Shown here piece after piece: positions 32,747-44,621 of a DNA stretch of 64,000 nt. Every line of letters begins with the position of its first letter. The stretch's first letter is position 1. Under the pieces are notes generated by a model. It saw only the letters and a program-made list of their open reading frames with translations, ran no database searches and was not told the DNA's origin. This stretch comes from Saturnia japonica (Eukaryota; Arthropoda; Insecta; Lepidoptera; Saturniidae). Both the position numbers and the translations under genes were made by a program. The stretch lies in NCBI GenBank assembly GCA_033032175.1, contig CM065319.1, positions 17,333,018 to 17,397,017 of the forward strand, written 5' to 3'.

Positions 32747-34989
32747 TTATTGAAATGAAAGAAAATTTAATCACTTTATCATTTACGTTATATAATAAGC
32801 ATATGGATAAAAATAATAATAAATATTCACAACAATCTATAAGTATAGAGAATACTGAGAATAGATACGCTTAATATCAGTATTACATTCATGTAGGTAG
32901 CGAAAGCGAATATTGAATCGGTGACTATTAATTTGACCATTACCAAATTATATTACGAGAACTTAGTATGAGTTAACTAATATATTCTAAATTTATATTA
33001 TAAATATCAGCTTAATATAACACCTCTAGTACCAATTACAAATAACAATGTCAAATGTTAAAATTTGTAAAAGATAATAGAGTTTTGTTATTTCTAAAAT
33101 AAAAACACAAATAGGTAATCATATCTGAAAAAAATTGGTCTCAGGTAATTTCTAAACATTTTTTTAAAGACATTTCATTATTTAGTAGAATTGTCTTTGT
33201 TAAAGACATAATATTTGTACTATCGATAATCGAATAAAAAGTCTAAATTACCCTTTGATTACCTAAAGCCAATACTTTCACAAATTTAAACGTGTGAGTA
33301 GAGTGCTTGGCTTGGCTTGTCGCCGATCCAAGCGAGGGATCGTGCGCGAACTGTAGAGGCAGCACTGTCATCGAAAGAAGAGCAATCTAGTGTTAAATTA
33401 GAAGAAGATTTGCAATGTAAAAATATAAACATTGTAGTGTAAACATTTTATTTTAGTACCTACTACCTACAAAAAATTGAAATTTTTGAGTTCGCTTTTC
33501 GAGTTTGTATTAACAAAATTAATTCTTATTAAAAAAAAACAATAAGACATTTATAATTATAACTAATATAAGTTATTTTTACAACCATACTAAAGTATCA
33601 GATATAGAAAAGTATAGAGGAAGAGAATTCATTTCACATATATATTTTATAAAGTGTTTTCTGCTGTTGGGTAATTTGATTTTATATATCGTATTACAAT
33701 TTATTGGTAAATAATACCGTAGACAATAACACGACAAAGAAATAAATAATGACAATATAAAAATTAAAAGTGAACTTTATGCTGCGGAATCAAGGATTAT
33801 AATCGTAAATTCGGAACATTCGTTATTCGTGTCGTAACTTGGAATGTGGTCAACATGAAGTTCTCTCACATAGACATCTATTGATGGTTACATAGTGGTT
33901 ATTGGTCTATGGTTACATAGTGCTTTCTGGTTCACGCGTTGCGATCATACTTGCCCGACTATTTTCATTGTCAATAATTATATATAAACAACAAATAACC
34001 GACAGCAGAATAATTACGTCATATATAATTTGTTAATCATTGAGTAGGAATAATGCATTACATTATTCGTTGTAGTAACAATAACCACCTCTAACTAAAA
34101 ACGTAGCCTAAAGAAATCGAATCTATGTATTTTCTAGGCTGAAATATCGATTTACTAAATCCATTCATTTTTATGTATTAATTAATTAAATAAATATTGA
34201 TTATTTGAACATCGATGTCAGATTGACATCCCTAACATAAATGACTTACCAGTGTTACCACTTTTAGGGATTTCGCCCCATTTTAGGGCCTAACTTTTTA
34301 AACTTTACAGGGATTTAGGGAAATTTAGGGTAAAATTGAACTTAAGGTTTACCCTAACGTTTGTGCCACTCAGTAATCAATATTTTACTGCACTTTGGCA
34401 CCACAGGTTTATTACAGGGGATTTCCTCAAACTCTTATTTAATGTTATCTTTATAAATTTGGTTACGGTTTATTAAACAAAAATATGTTATTATTATTAA
34501 AGTGAATTATATGAAGTGAAGTTATACATTTGAAAGTTAATAAGTATTTCATTTAATTAAGTGGAAGAATATTATGACCAAGTACCATCTATATGTACAA
34601 GATTTGGGATCATCAAAAAAGTTCATTAATTCTAAACTTAATAAATTTCAATTGTATCAATACATATTTATAGTGCATATTTTACTAAGATTAGCTTTAG
34701 GGTGAAAGCTAATAGTAAAAGATTAACCAAGGATACAATTGAAATTTATTCGTTTTTTAATATCAAATTATCGATAAGGCCAACTTTGCAGCCTTTGATT
34801 TTATACAACTTTATTTTTCAATTTTAGGACTGTAGCTGCTCTATAGCTACATGTTAATGACTACGTAAATTCCAGTACAAAGATTACGCTCTTGTGTTAA
34901 GCACATGCGGCTACAGCGTCGACAAAATATAGCGGAAACAATCCACAGGAGGTGAACCAGGGTACAGGCGTCGGCGCTACTTCGTCACA
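32747..34989. other. Intergenic, AT-rich
   Basis: No coding exon. TTTAGGG-like words cluster at 34265-34340. A perfect 18-base inverted repeat, ATAAATTTCAATTGTATC, lies at about 34643-34660 and 34731-34750. Confidence 0.35.
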
Positions 34990-35430
34990 ATAGTGGAACA
35001 TTAACAACGCAATAACTCAGACAATAACGCAAGGGATCGTCGCCAAGAACAACAACATACCCTTGCAACAAAGCGCCTTGGACCGAATTCTCCCACTCTC
35101 ACAGACGCACACGTACGGGTATAAAAACCCGAACCTTTTATTAACAAATATACCTTTCCGAACACTAAATACATATACGCATGTTTTCTTCCTTCCTCCC
35201 AGGAGGAGGAGAGCATACATATGAGTAAATGTTGCTCGAATTTACGGATAGGGAATTAGTCAGATCGCGACTTATTTGTTATTGCGACGACCGCCGGAGC
35301 CGAGGTTCGGCCACTCTGGCACCCTCGTGCGAGTCGTCCAAAACTTTCACGGTTGAGTGACCTCTGCGCTCGCCCCCAAGTTCGGTGAAGCTATAAAAGT
35401 CGCAGCGGTATCAGGGCCCCTAAGTCTAAC
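34990..35430. repeat. Unclassified GC-richer block, possibly a solo LTR or other transposon piece
   Basis: The block has AACAACGCAATAACTCAGAC at its start, a TATAAAAACCCGAACC stretch at about 35120, a pyrimidine-rich GTTTTCTTCCTTCCTCCC run and a CTATAAAAGTCGCAGCGG box at about 35390. Composition differs sharply from the AT-rich flanks. Two TATAAAA boxes suggest LTR-like promoter sequence, but terminal TG..CA ends and a duplication were not found. Confidence 0.3.
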
Positions 35431-37223
35431 AGTATATTCAGATCTAAAAAAACGGTCAATGTAAATCTATGATAGTTTAGTCATTCAGTTATTATGTACT
35501 ACGTATTAGAGACCACGCCTTAACTAGATTGTTTGAAACACGCCTTCGAGTCACTCATAGTCTCATAGTCTCTCATACTCATAGTCTGTGTCAGGCTCTT
35601 GCTGTGATTAAACGGTTTAGTGCTAAATTTTTCTTCATAAAATATGCTTTCATATGATCTCAACTCGAGAAACACAAGTAAAAGTCAAGGAGTGAAGGAA
35701 GTAAGTTCAATTTATAAAGGCGTGCGTGGTCCATGCCCCACGTGGTTTCAAGTGAAGCACAATTTTTCTTCGTCATAGCTGCTCTACGTAGTACTTCAAT
35801 GTAGATTTATATATGTCATTAACTTCTTACCCCTTATCCTACTTAATAAGGTTCAGCACAACATATTTTCTTAGTAGTAGTAAGCAGTATATTTATATAT
35901 GTAATTTGTGTTATTAAAAAGTTTAGTTATTAAATACCAACGAATTTTTTTTTTTTTTAGTTTTTATAATTTTGCGCTCTAAAACAAGATATTTAGGGAT
36001 TATTTCTAAATAAATTAGGGTAAAACTAATATCGTAAGTGAAAACACTGTGATGGAACCAATCGCGAACCTATTCAAGTTATCAACCCTTTGGAAATTGA
36101 CAGATTCGCGACATTCGCGTATTGTGAGTTTTGTGAAAGATCATTGCTGAAGTAAGTGAGAATAATTTCCGCAACATTACCAAGAGTATCTCATCGCTGC
36201 CGCTTTTTTGTGTCCGTAAGTAATAGTTTATAGTCCGAGCATTGTTCAGAAAATTCTCTTGTTAGTATGTGTTGTGAGTATAATGACGTTATACTTGTTT
36301 ACCAGGACGGTAACGCCTTGAGTTTTTACACAGTTTCACGCGCATTGTCTTACGATTCTCACGTGCTAATGCACTTCTCCCACACCCGCTCAGGCTGCCG
36401 GAGCACTTGTCGCGTTTGAGTCCGCGTATGAAGCAGTTAGATCGATATTAGCGAGGTTTCCATACGGAGAGGCTGGCCTCAGTGACTCACAGATATCAGT
36501 TTGGTTTTCTATGAATTTTCTTACTAATACGTGTAGTCACGAACTGTGGTTCGTTACGACATTGTCACGAAGAAAACGGTTTCAATATTGGTTCTTTTGA
36601 GATGTCTTGTCTTGAATAAGTGAAAGTCTATTATGGGACTCGTAGGGCTTCCATGCACGTCTCCAATGGGGAGATGTTGTTGAATGCCCAGTGATGTTCT
36701 CTGTAATTGCTTATCAATTATCAACAAAGTTTAAAGAAGAACAGAAACAGGTTTGTCTTTTATAAAAACTTGATCTATTGTTTTGCTATTATATTAAATT
36801 AGTTTATAGGAACAGCATTAATTGTATATTCTGATTAAAATAGTAGTAAAAATCACAAAACAATAAAATTAAACATTTGAGTATCTTTTATGTTGAATAA
36901 GTTTTGTTAACTTGTGTTAAAATAATCTTGCATGAAAAGTATTTTTCTATCATGATTATGACACATTTTATTTACTAAAAAGGTAATAAAAAATGTAATT
37001 TACAGTAAAAGTGTTGATAAGTGATAATGTAAAGTTGCTACAAAAAGTTTTCTGGTACACCAACATAGTTAACTTAAGTTGTCATTATGAATTCATTAAT
37101 TACATTGTGTTGACTCCAACCAGCATGAAATATTAATGTAGTTTATTACAATTACCTGTTACATTATAATATACAAAGTTTCTCTTTGAATTATGTATTT
37201 AATTTTAAATTATTTATTAAGTA
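35431..37223. other. Intergenic, possible untranslated exons
   Basis: No coding exon. GGGATTATTTCTAAATAAAT and TTAGGGTAAAACTAA near 35995 echo the TTTAGGG cluster at 34300, so the two may be halves of one interrupted element. A donor-like TCCGTAAGT at about 36220 could end an untranslated exon, but this is weak. Confidence 0.3.
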
Positions 37224-37578
37224 CTAGCTGTGCCTGTGGCTTCGCTCATGTTGACTAAAGAATGACTGTGCAAATCTTGCTCCCCTACTCCTGGCTATTT
37301 TAAAGACAAAAAGGCTTATTGTGGATGATCCTTAGAAGATAGATGTATACTCTCCTGGACTTTTTTGTAGGTCTTTTTAATGCCTACAATTATGTAGTAC
37401 ATTAATTTGCTATATCTTTTATGGTTTTCTCAACATAAGCCACTTAAGTGCCTGAATTGATTCACTATGTCTAGTTTCTATTTATTTGTGCGAAACCCTA
37501 ATTCTTTTTCTAAAATAAAAGTAGCCTAAGTTACTTCCTATAAATACAGCTATCTACCAGTGAAAGTCCCGTCAAAAT
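37224..37578 (+). repeat. Family A, copy 4 (3' truncated)
   Basis: Starts CTAGCTGTGCCTGTGGCTTC and runs to the GTGAAAGTCCCGTCAAAATA block, then ends. Confidence 0.8.
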
Positions 37579-37786
37579 ATAAATCACTAAATGTCAGTAA
37601 AATTAAACAAGCAATAACACTAGACCCATGTAACATGCCATTGTTACCCCAACATGCACTTGTAGATGTAAATATTTGAAACCAATATAAAAGAGGTAAA
37701 AAAACACACAACAAAATTATTGTGAAATTAACTAAGTTAACTAAATAGTAACATAACAAATTTATTTAATTAATTAATCAAATAAT

Positions 37787-38290
37787 TCTTTATTCAATTT
37801 AGCCCTTAAGAAGGCACTAATAAACATCAAAACGCTACTACCTGTTCAGAAAACATCCCAGTTATAGAGAAGAACCGACAACAAACCTGATCAGGTTTAT
37901 CTTTTTTTTTCAACTGTATGTGTACAATAGTATTATAATACTGTAATGTCTAATATAATATAATAATAATATCCATGTAATTTAGTGGATACATAGAGAG
38001 GGAGTCAAGTCCAGACATCACTATCATTCACATAATGATTCTACTCTATAATAACCATTTGACAGTAAAATCTGCTTGACATGGTCCTTGAACTCATTGT
38101 CTGGTAAATCATTAATATGCTTTGTGACATTATTATAGCTCCTAATGTAATACCTAAAAAACTTTTATTAGTCTTACTAGGTTTAAAACACTTTATGAGT
38201 AATTCATATCTATTTCTAGTTTTAAAACTTTGCTGATCTTTAACAAATCTTTTACATCTATTAGCCATATTATGTCTCCAAGTTTCATGT
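37787..38290 (-). mobile_element. LINE 3' end with RT C-terminal remnant
   Basis: On the minus strand 38041-38268 reads ANRCKRFVKDQQSFKTRNRY. After a frameshift it continues HINDLPDNEF and FKDHVKQILLSNGYYRVES, the extreme C-terminus of a Jockey/CR1-like RT ORF. The following 3' UTR (37787-37960) is shared with copies at 7266 (+), 41890 (-) and 51236 (+). Confidence 0.75.
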
Positions 38291-38299
38291 TAATATATA

Positions 38300-39477
38300 A
38301 TCAGTTGTTGCTAAAGGTACTACTTAGGTAATTAGGTAATTAGGTTTTTCTTAGGTAGTACTTATCGTGATAATTAATTAATTTATTAAATGTATTTATT
38401 TTAATATGGACAGCACCTTCAGTGCTTACTTAACAGCACTGCAGAACCTCCAGTATGAACATTAAAACTTAAAATTATATAAAGAATACATACATTAAGG
38501 AAGGGAACTATTTTATAAACAGTTTTATAGAAACACCTAAAAGCGAGCAGTGAGCTGCAATTTAGAAATCACCATTGTGTTCTGTAGTGATCGAAACCCA
38601 TTGAGGCCAACATACATAATGCTTGAGAATATTCAAATATCAAAGTAATAAAATTTATGTTATGAATAGGCTGGTAATCAGTAAGAAGACAACACAATAG
38701 GTTTGTCATAACTTCCATAATCAGTTGATATACAATCAAGACACAAAAATAGCTATTCTTATTTCTTTGCTATTTTAAATTGCATGTATGGTCATATCAA
38801 AATAGCTCACAGGTGTGAGCATGTTGACAAGGTAAAAAATGCATACCTACTTTTCGAGGAAGTAATTTGAAAGTTTAAATTTTTATTGTAAGTCCCAGCT
38901 ATTATTGTGTGTTCGTGTGTGCGTGTGTGTGTGTTTGTTTGTGTGTGTGATATATGTATATTTAGTGTTTATCTTTCTATTATATGAAGCAGTAGCAATG
39001 GCAGTACATTGACTTAATATTTTAATTTCACCACAGTTCGTGTGTAAAGTGCGTTTGCCTTCCATTGGCTTTCCGTGCCGTCGCGTTTTTGTTAGATAAT
39101 TACCTGCCATTATTGATTATAAGTAACGTGCATTAGTGAGGTGACCATGCGATTGTCTACGCGATTTCATTTATGATATGATTGTTTGCGGTATTATTGT
39201 AACATTGCAATCATTTCTACATAATCTTTAATATAAATTAATAAAGAAATACTGCATGTGCCCACATTTAATTAAGATTAGACACTACTTTTTGATATCA
39301 GGGGTACATATGGTAGGGGTACATAGGTTAAACATAATTTCAAAAAACCCTTACCTTTTACACCTACCAACATTTATCTCTGCATCACCTAATGGTTGAC
39401 TGGCAGAGAATGCCTTAGGCATTAAGTCCGCCATTGCGTATTTAACGCATAATGTGTAAATAAATAAATATGTATAT
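38300..39477. other. Intergenic, nothing coding
   Basis: Contains the GT microsatellite and AT-rich unique sequence. Confidence 0.4.
38906..38949. repeat. Imperfect (GT)n microsatellite
   Basis: A GT run interrupted by C and TT. Confidence 0.85.
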
Positions 39478-40118
39478 TAAACCAGCTATACCCGCGCAAC
39501 TTCGTCTGCGTCATATAAGAGAAAGAGTGGATCTTAGGCACTGTATTATATGTACGCCCGCCTCCCACATTATTATGCACAATAAAAATGCGCTCGCGGT
39601 ACTTGATCATTATTTTGCTGCCGAGTTATTTTAAAACATTTATATCTCCTAAGATATTCATTTAAATCAATTACTGTAAAGGGCAATTTTGTTCAAAAAT
39701 TAAATACTTGTGATGAATAAAGTACTTATTTCGATAAGGATTAATACCGTGTTTATTACCACAAAAAAGGCTATATTGAGTAAACCTTAAAAGATATCCA
39801 TATGCTGTCGCGGACTTTTAATAGAACTTTTTAAGAGAAACAATTCCGTCACAGGCTATTGTTGTGTAACTTTAACCATTCACGCAGCGTACGCAGTGGA
39901 AGCTCTCAAAAGGAAAACATTTCCACCGTTTTTGCAACATTGTTCATTGATGCACTGCTTCTATTGGTCGTAGCGTGATGTTATATATCCTATAGCCTTC
40001 CTCGATAAATGGGCTTCTCAACACTAAAACAGTTTTTCTATTCGAACCAGTAGTTCCTGAGATTAGCGTGTTCAACCAAACAAACAAACTCTTCAGCTTT
40101 ATAATATTAATATAGATA
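39478..40118 (-). repeat. Family B-like repeat, copy 3
   Basis: In the reverse direction it begins near ATATTATAAAGCTGAAGAGT and ends with GACGAAGTTGCGCGGGTATA plus GCTGGTT, like the ends of copies 1 and 2. Longer and more diverged. Confidence 0.5.
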
Positions 40119-40616
40119 ATATGTACAGACAACAAATTTATTTTTTTCACGCCTCATAACGAGAAGCGGTTGAGGTTGTGCTCTACTCTCGACAGGTCAA
40201 AGTCAAGCAATTTTTTGCTCTTAAACTTCCTCTACCACAACCAATTGCCACTTATACGATAATATGAGTAGATATATTTCAATAAAACAGTTGAAATAGT
40301 CTATCTCATATTGCTTTAAAAAACAATTTTATTTGGCTATTAAAAAAATAAACTGAATAAAATTTCACGTGGACCGGTGGACGTCCTGATTTTTTTAGGT
40401 GGCTTCGATAACTCCCGAAAGAATAGACGTATCGAGACCGAGTTTTGTTTATTATCTTCAGAATAACGTTAACTAGTTCCCTATTAATATCAGTAGCCCT
40501 AGTACCCGTAGTTTATTAATAAAATGGTTTTTTGTGTATAAAAAAGTTCACTATAACTTTTCCTTTATTTTTTAATTTTGGCTATTTGCCTATTTAGGCA
40601 AAAGTCAAGTACGACT

Positions 40617-41215
40617 AGGGAATGCAATCCCGCAAGATAATTTCAATCCAGGTATTTGCGGGACTGAACCAACCACCTTAGTCCCGCTGGATCCAGCACG
40701 GTGGACTTAGACCTTTGAAATCAATCGTAATAAAGACCTAATAGACCTACTTTTCATGGTTTTAATTTTAACCCAAATTCAACAAGCTTTTTGGTACACT
40801 TTTTTATACTTTATTAATATTTTTAGAAGTTTTAGGCATAAAGATTAAGACATAGTCACGTCAACATAACTAACATAAATTGAAATAATTACGTACACAA
40901 CATAAACACGTAAAGGCACATGGCACATACCTTAAATTCTCGTAAACATCATAAGAAAATTAATAATGATTTTGGAAATAGCTTCGTAAAAATTTTCGAA
41001 TATTAATTGTGTCGTCTGTTAAACAGCTCCTGATATCCAGGAGCTAAAAAACCGGGTTGGTACAATAGTCATTAGTGAATTATAAGTAAATTGAAGCTAT
41101 GTACGCGCGCAGAATATTACGTGCGATCCATGCTTCTCTGTATGTAATCCCGCCAGTCCAGCGGGATCCCGCAAAATGCAATGCGGGATCCCAGTATCCC
41201 GGGATTGCATTCCCT
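40617..41215. mobile_element. Non-autonomous inverted-repeat element, hAT-like ends
   Basis: AGGGAATGCAATCCCG at 40617-40632 is matched perfectly in reverse complement at 41200-41215. Subterminal blocks repeat GCGGGATCCCGC-like motifs. It has no coding capacity. The end sequence resembles hAT elements, but I could not see an 8-bp target duplication. Confidence 0.7.
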
Positions 41216-41889
41216 CTGTGAGAAATACGCGTAATAGAATTTAGTTGTCAAACAATGATAAAAATTGTTATTGGTGTATTATTACCCTTTAAATTTTTGG
41301 GGCTATAAAAGATCAACGCTATTTATCAATTGAGAATGCCTCTAAAAAATTACTTGATTTATCACCAGTGAAAAAAGATGTATAGCATGTTTCTTATAAG
41401 TTCGGCCGTTGACTTATACCCCGCACACGGAATTTCTCACGTCTCACGAAAATAGACTTAGAAATGTTTTTGAAACTTTTACGACATTTGATACGCTCAA
41501 CGAATGAGCTGTCCAACCCTTTTGATTTTGTTTTACGTGATATTCAACGATTTAAAAAATTATACATTTCCAGATAAAAGTCGCCTATTTCAAGGCTTTT
41601 AGTTAGTTAATTATTACGCAATATATTTTTTATTATACCAAAGTAGCGAATAATAATTTCTTGCCAAATTATATTAACCTAAAGTTTGAAATTATTTTAA
41701 CAAAAATTACTAGTTTTGAGTCACTTTTTCGCCGAGTGCTTCCTTTGTGATATACAATCATATAAAAAATCGTTTATGTATATTTTGTAGATTGCTAGCT
41801 TTTTCTCCTCGCGACTTCGTTCCTTTTGTCTTCGAAGTAGAACTTATTCGTGCGCTGCTTATTGTGCAGTGATTGTACTAATTCAGGAT

Positions 41890-42120
41890 CCAAGTCACCG
41901 TGAAAAGCCGTCAAGAAACTCGGTCGGGTTTATCATTTCTTTTACTTTTAAAATATTGTTTACAGCTATGTTATAATTATATTATGTCATTGGATGCACA
42001 GAGTGGGATCACTTCCACCCTACAATCTTTTCACAATAATACTGGCTTGATATGATCCTTTAACTAATCTAACACTTGCCAGGCAATATTATATATACTA
42101 CCTACCACACTAACTAATGG
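41890..42120 (-). mobile_element. LINE 3' fragment (same family)
   Basis: Minus-strand sequence similar to the 37960-38140 copy: the AAACTCGGTCGGGTTTATCA block, a GGATGCACAGAGTGGGATCA block and the TTGACAT/CTTGATATGATCCTTTAACT coding remnant. More diverged than the other copies. Confidence 0.5.
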
Positions 42121-44432
42121 TGCAACGACTGACCGATCTAAACAAATACATTATTACACTTCAATGTAATATAAATGCAGTAGGCAATATCAGAGAACGT
42201 AGAATTTGATATTCCATCGACATTCTAGCAATACAGCACACGAGAGCTGTTTAGTAGTTTTATATACCTACACTGATTGAACTCAAAATACCACAATCTG
42301 AATGCAAGCATTTCAAAGTTTCGATAGCAGATAAGGTTTTTTACAGATTGTTATCGTAGATAAACATCATTGTTTGTATTTTATCGGAATATTTGGTGCA
42401 GTTAATCTTTACAGCCAGATTAATATGACATTGTGAAAAAATCTACTTATATCGAAAGTAAATGTAACCGGTCGACGCGACGCCGGTTAACACGTCAAAA
42501 ACGACTTTCACTGAAGACACTTTTGTTGAAATGTTTATTTTTATATTTATTACATTGAAGCGGTTTCGTTATCTCCGTGGGAAACACTTTCAAACGCTTA
42601 TTTTCGTGTATGCTGTGTTGAAATTGAAATAGACCGTGAAGGTGATAGAACTAGTTCAGTGTCCGTCTACGGAAGCATCACCACATTCACCACTGTATTT
42701 ACTTCTGCCGTAAATCAACAGCGAAAGTGTTGCTGAGTCCCGATGTGAAGGGTGTGCTGGGCGACATGTAAAGCTAAGAACTCACGGAGCGGGTTTAGAT
42801 TTCTGCGGTCTCGAACTGACCGTTAAGTGCGCGAGCGCCGGCCTACCAATCATGCAGTTAATCACGTCCCGCGCGTTTCTACCAGTAGAGAGCAAACGTG
42901 TCCCCGCGGGCGAAAAACGCGTCATGAAATGGGCTTAAATTTTTACATACATATCTGCAATGTAATGAAACCCGCGGGCCCGCAACCGCTTCAGGTGTGG
43001 ATGAAGACCGCTCCATGAGTTTTTAGCCTAAGAGTCGTTCCAGCATCGTCCAAAAGATTGACATTCAGTGACTATTTCGTACTTTCCTTAGATAAAATAT
43101 TACAAATAGAATTATGATAAACATGAGTAATTCTGCTCGAATATGTACACTTTATTAATTGAAAATACGAGTTTAGTAAACATCATAATAGGTATGTTTA
43201 ATAAAGAAATAAATAGGGTTTTATTAATCTTCCTTGCAAAACATCAATCAGTTTGAATAGAGCCAGAGCCAGAGCTGACGAGATCGACAAGCGATTAAGA
43301 TGTTCTCAGAAGCCTAAGAACGTGTTACTACTTATGTTACATTGGAAAGACTTAACGATACTTAAATGTTCTCTTGTAGGTTTAAGTATAACTTATAACT
43401 TTTTATTATTTTTGCTTGTTCGAATATGTAACAAAACTTCCGAAATATAAAAAAAAATCAAGTCAGTAATGACATGTTGGTGGGGTTTTATAGTCTAATT
43501 TGAAAACATTGCTCAATTAATTCGTAGTTGTTGCCACGGGCGGTTGTGTTGTCAGTATTAAAAATATTATTTTTTGTATTACATGTGTGGACAAAGGATA
43601 GGTAATAGAAATACGTAGTGTGGTTTAGAACACTTGAATGTATTTACAAATACAAAATAATGTCTCGTCTGTTTTGTGTGAGTATTGGTGATGGTGCAAC
43701 AGCGTTGTAATTAAAATGTAATGATAATTAAGTGTGAGTCAGTTGTACGGCAGAGGTCGTGAGTACTACGCTTATCTAATTTGTTTAACAAACGAATGTG
43801 CTATACATCACTGTAGAGCTGTAGAAGAGAGCACTAGTGATAATGCATTCTCGTGTAAATGTCGATGAAAACCTCAAGAGAAGCTGTGTACTTATTTTAC
43901 TTCGCGTGTCGTATTTGACCATTTTATATAGGATTCATAAAATCCGTGAGGCGTCCGCCCTATATTCGGAGTCTAGCGTGTTTCGTGTTGGCATTTGCTA
44001 GCGTTACAAATATTACAATCCTTTCATAAAATATCCTTTTATGGCAAGTGAAATCAATACTTATCAGGAAATGTAGCATGATAAAGAAAAAAGTATTTAT
44101 TATACTCTACTCTATCTTAACACTTTTACTAAAATTTAATTTATTTATTAAAAATAAAATCATGCGTTTAATTATTCATGTAAAAATTTCATATCAGTGA
44201 GAGGCTCAGAGTAAATAAGGTAGTGTTTCGACAAGTACATTATTTGAGAGATTCATGGAAGTTGTTAAAATATACATAATATATTATATTTTTTTATTTT
44301 TCATCGCTGAATGTGGCATTTTAATATAAAGGCACTGGGTGAGACATAAGACAAACATACATTGGAAAGTTATACTTTTTAATTTCAAAGTCATCATCAA
44401 CGTTCATTATTCATAATTTCTTTATATATTAG
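42121..44432. other. Intergenic with weak exon-like patches
   Basis: A GC-richer patch lies at 42650-43020. At about 43255-43370 a short reading (RARADEIDKRLRCSQKPKNV, LLLML) resembles the start of a G-alpha protein but breaks before the P-loop. Neither patch is convincing as a gene. Confidence 0.25.
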
Positions 44433-44621
44433 AAAGTGGAAGGAATTGATTTAATTAATAAAATATATGGAATACATAAGTTACGCATGATTAACGACGA
44501 TGCAACGAAAATGAGGGTATGCCTTGAACTCTTGCGCGTACTCGAGTCAAATAACGAGACACGTAATCGATTTGTTGACGCTTTCTATTCAACTTTAGTG
44601 TTCGAGAAAAAAACGGATGAG
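44433..44621 (+). CDS. Orphan internal exon, CARD-like, gene unknown
   Basis: A 189-base open stretch is framed by acceptor TATATATTAG and donor GTAATT, both phase 0. It encodes KVEGIDLINKIYGIHKLRMI, NDDATKMRVCLELLRVLESN, NETRNRFVDAFYSTLVFEKK and TDE. The heptad-like hydrophobic pattern and the LELLRVLESNN..RNRFVDAF segment resemble helices 3-6 of a caspase-recruitment domain such as the Apaf-1/Dark type, but I cannot identify the gene. No partner exon was found within several kilobases. It may belong to a gene with long introns or be an exon relic. Confidence 0.4.
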
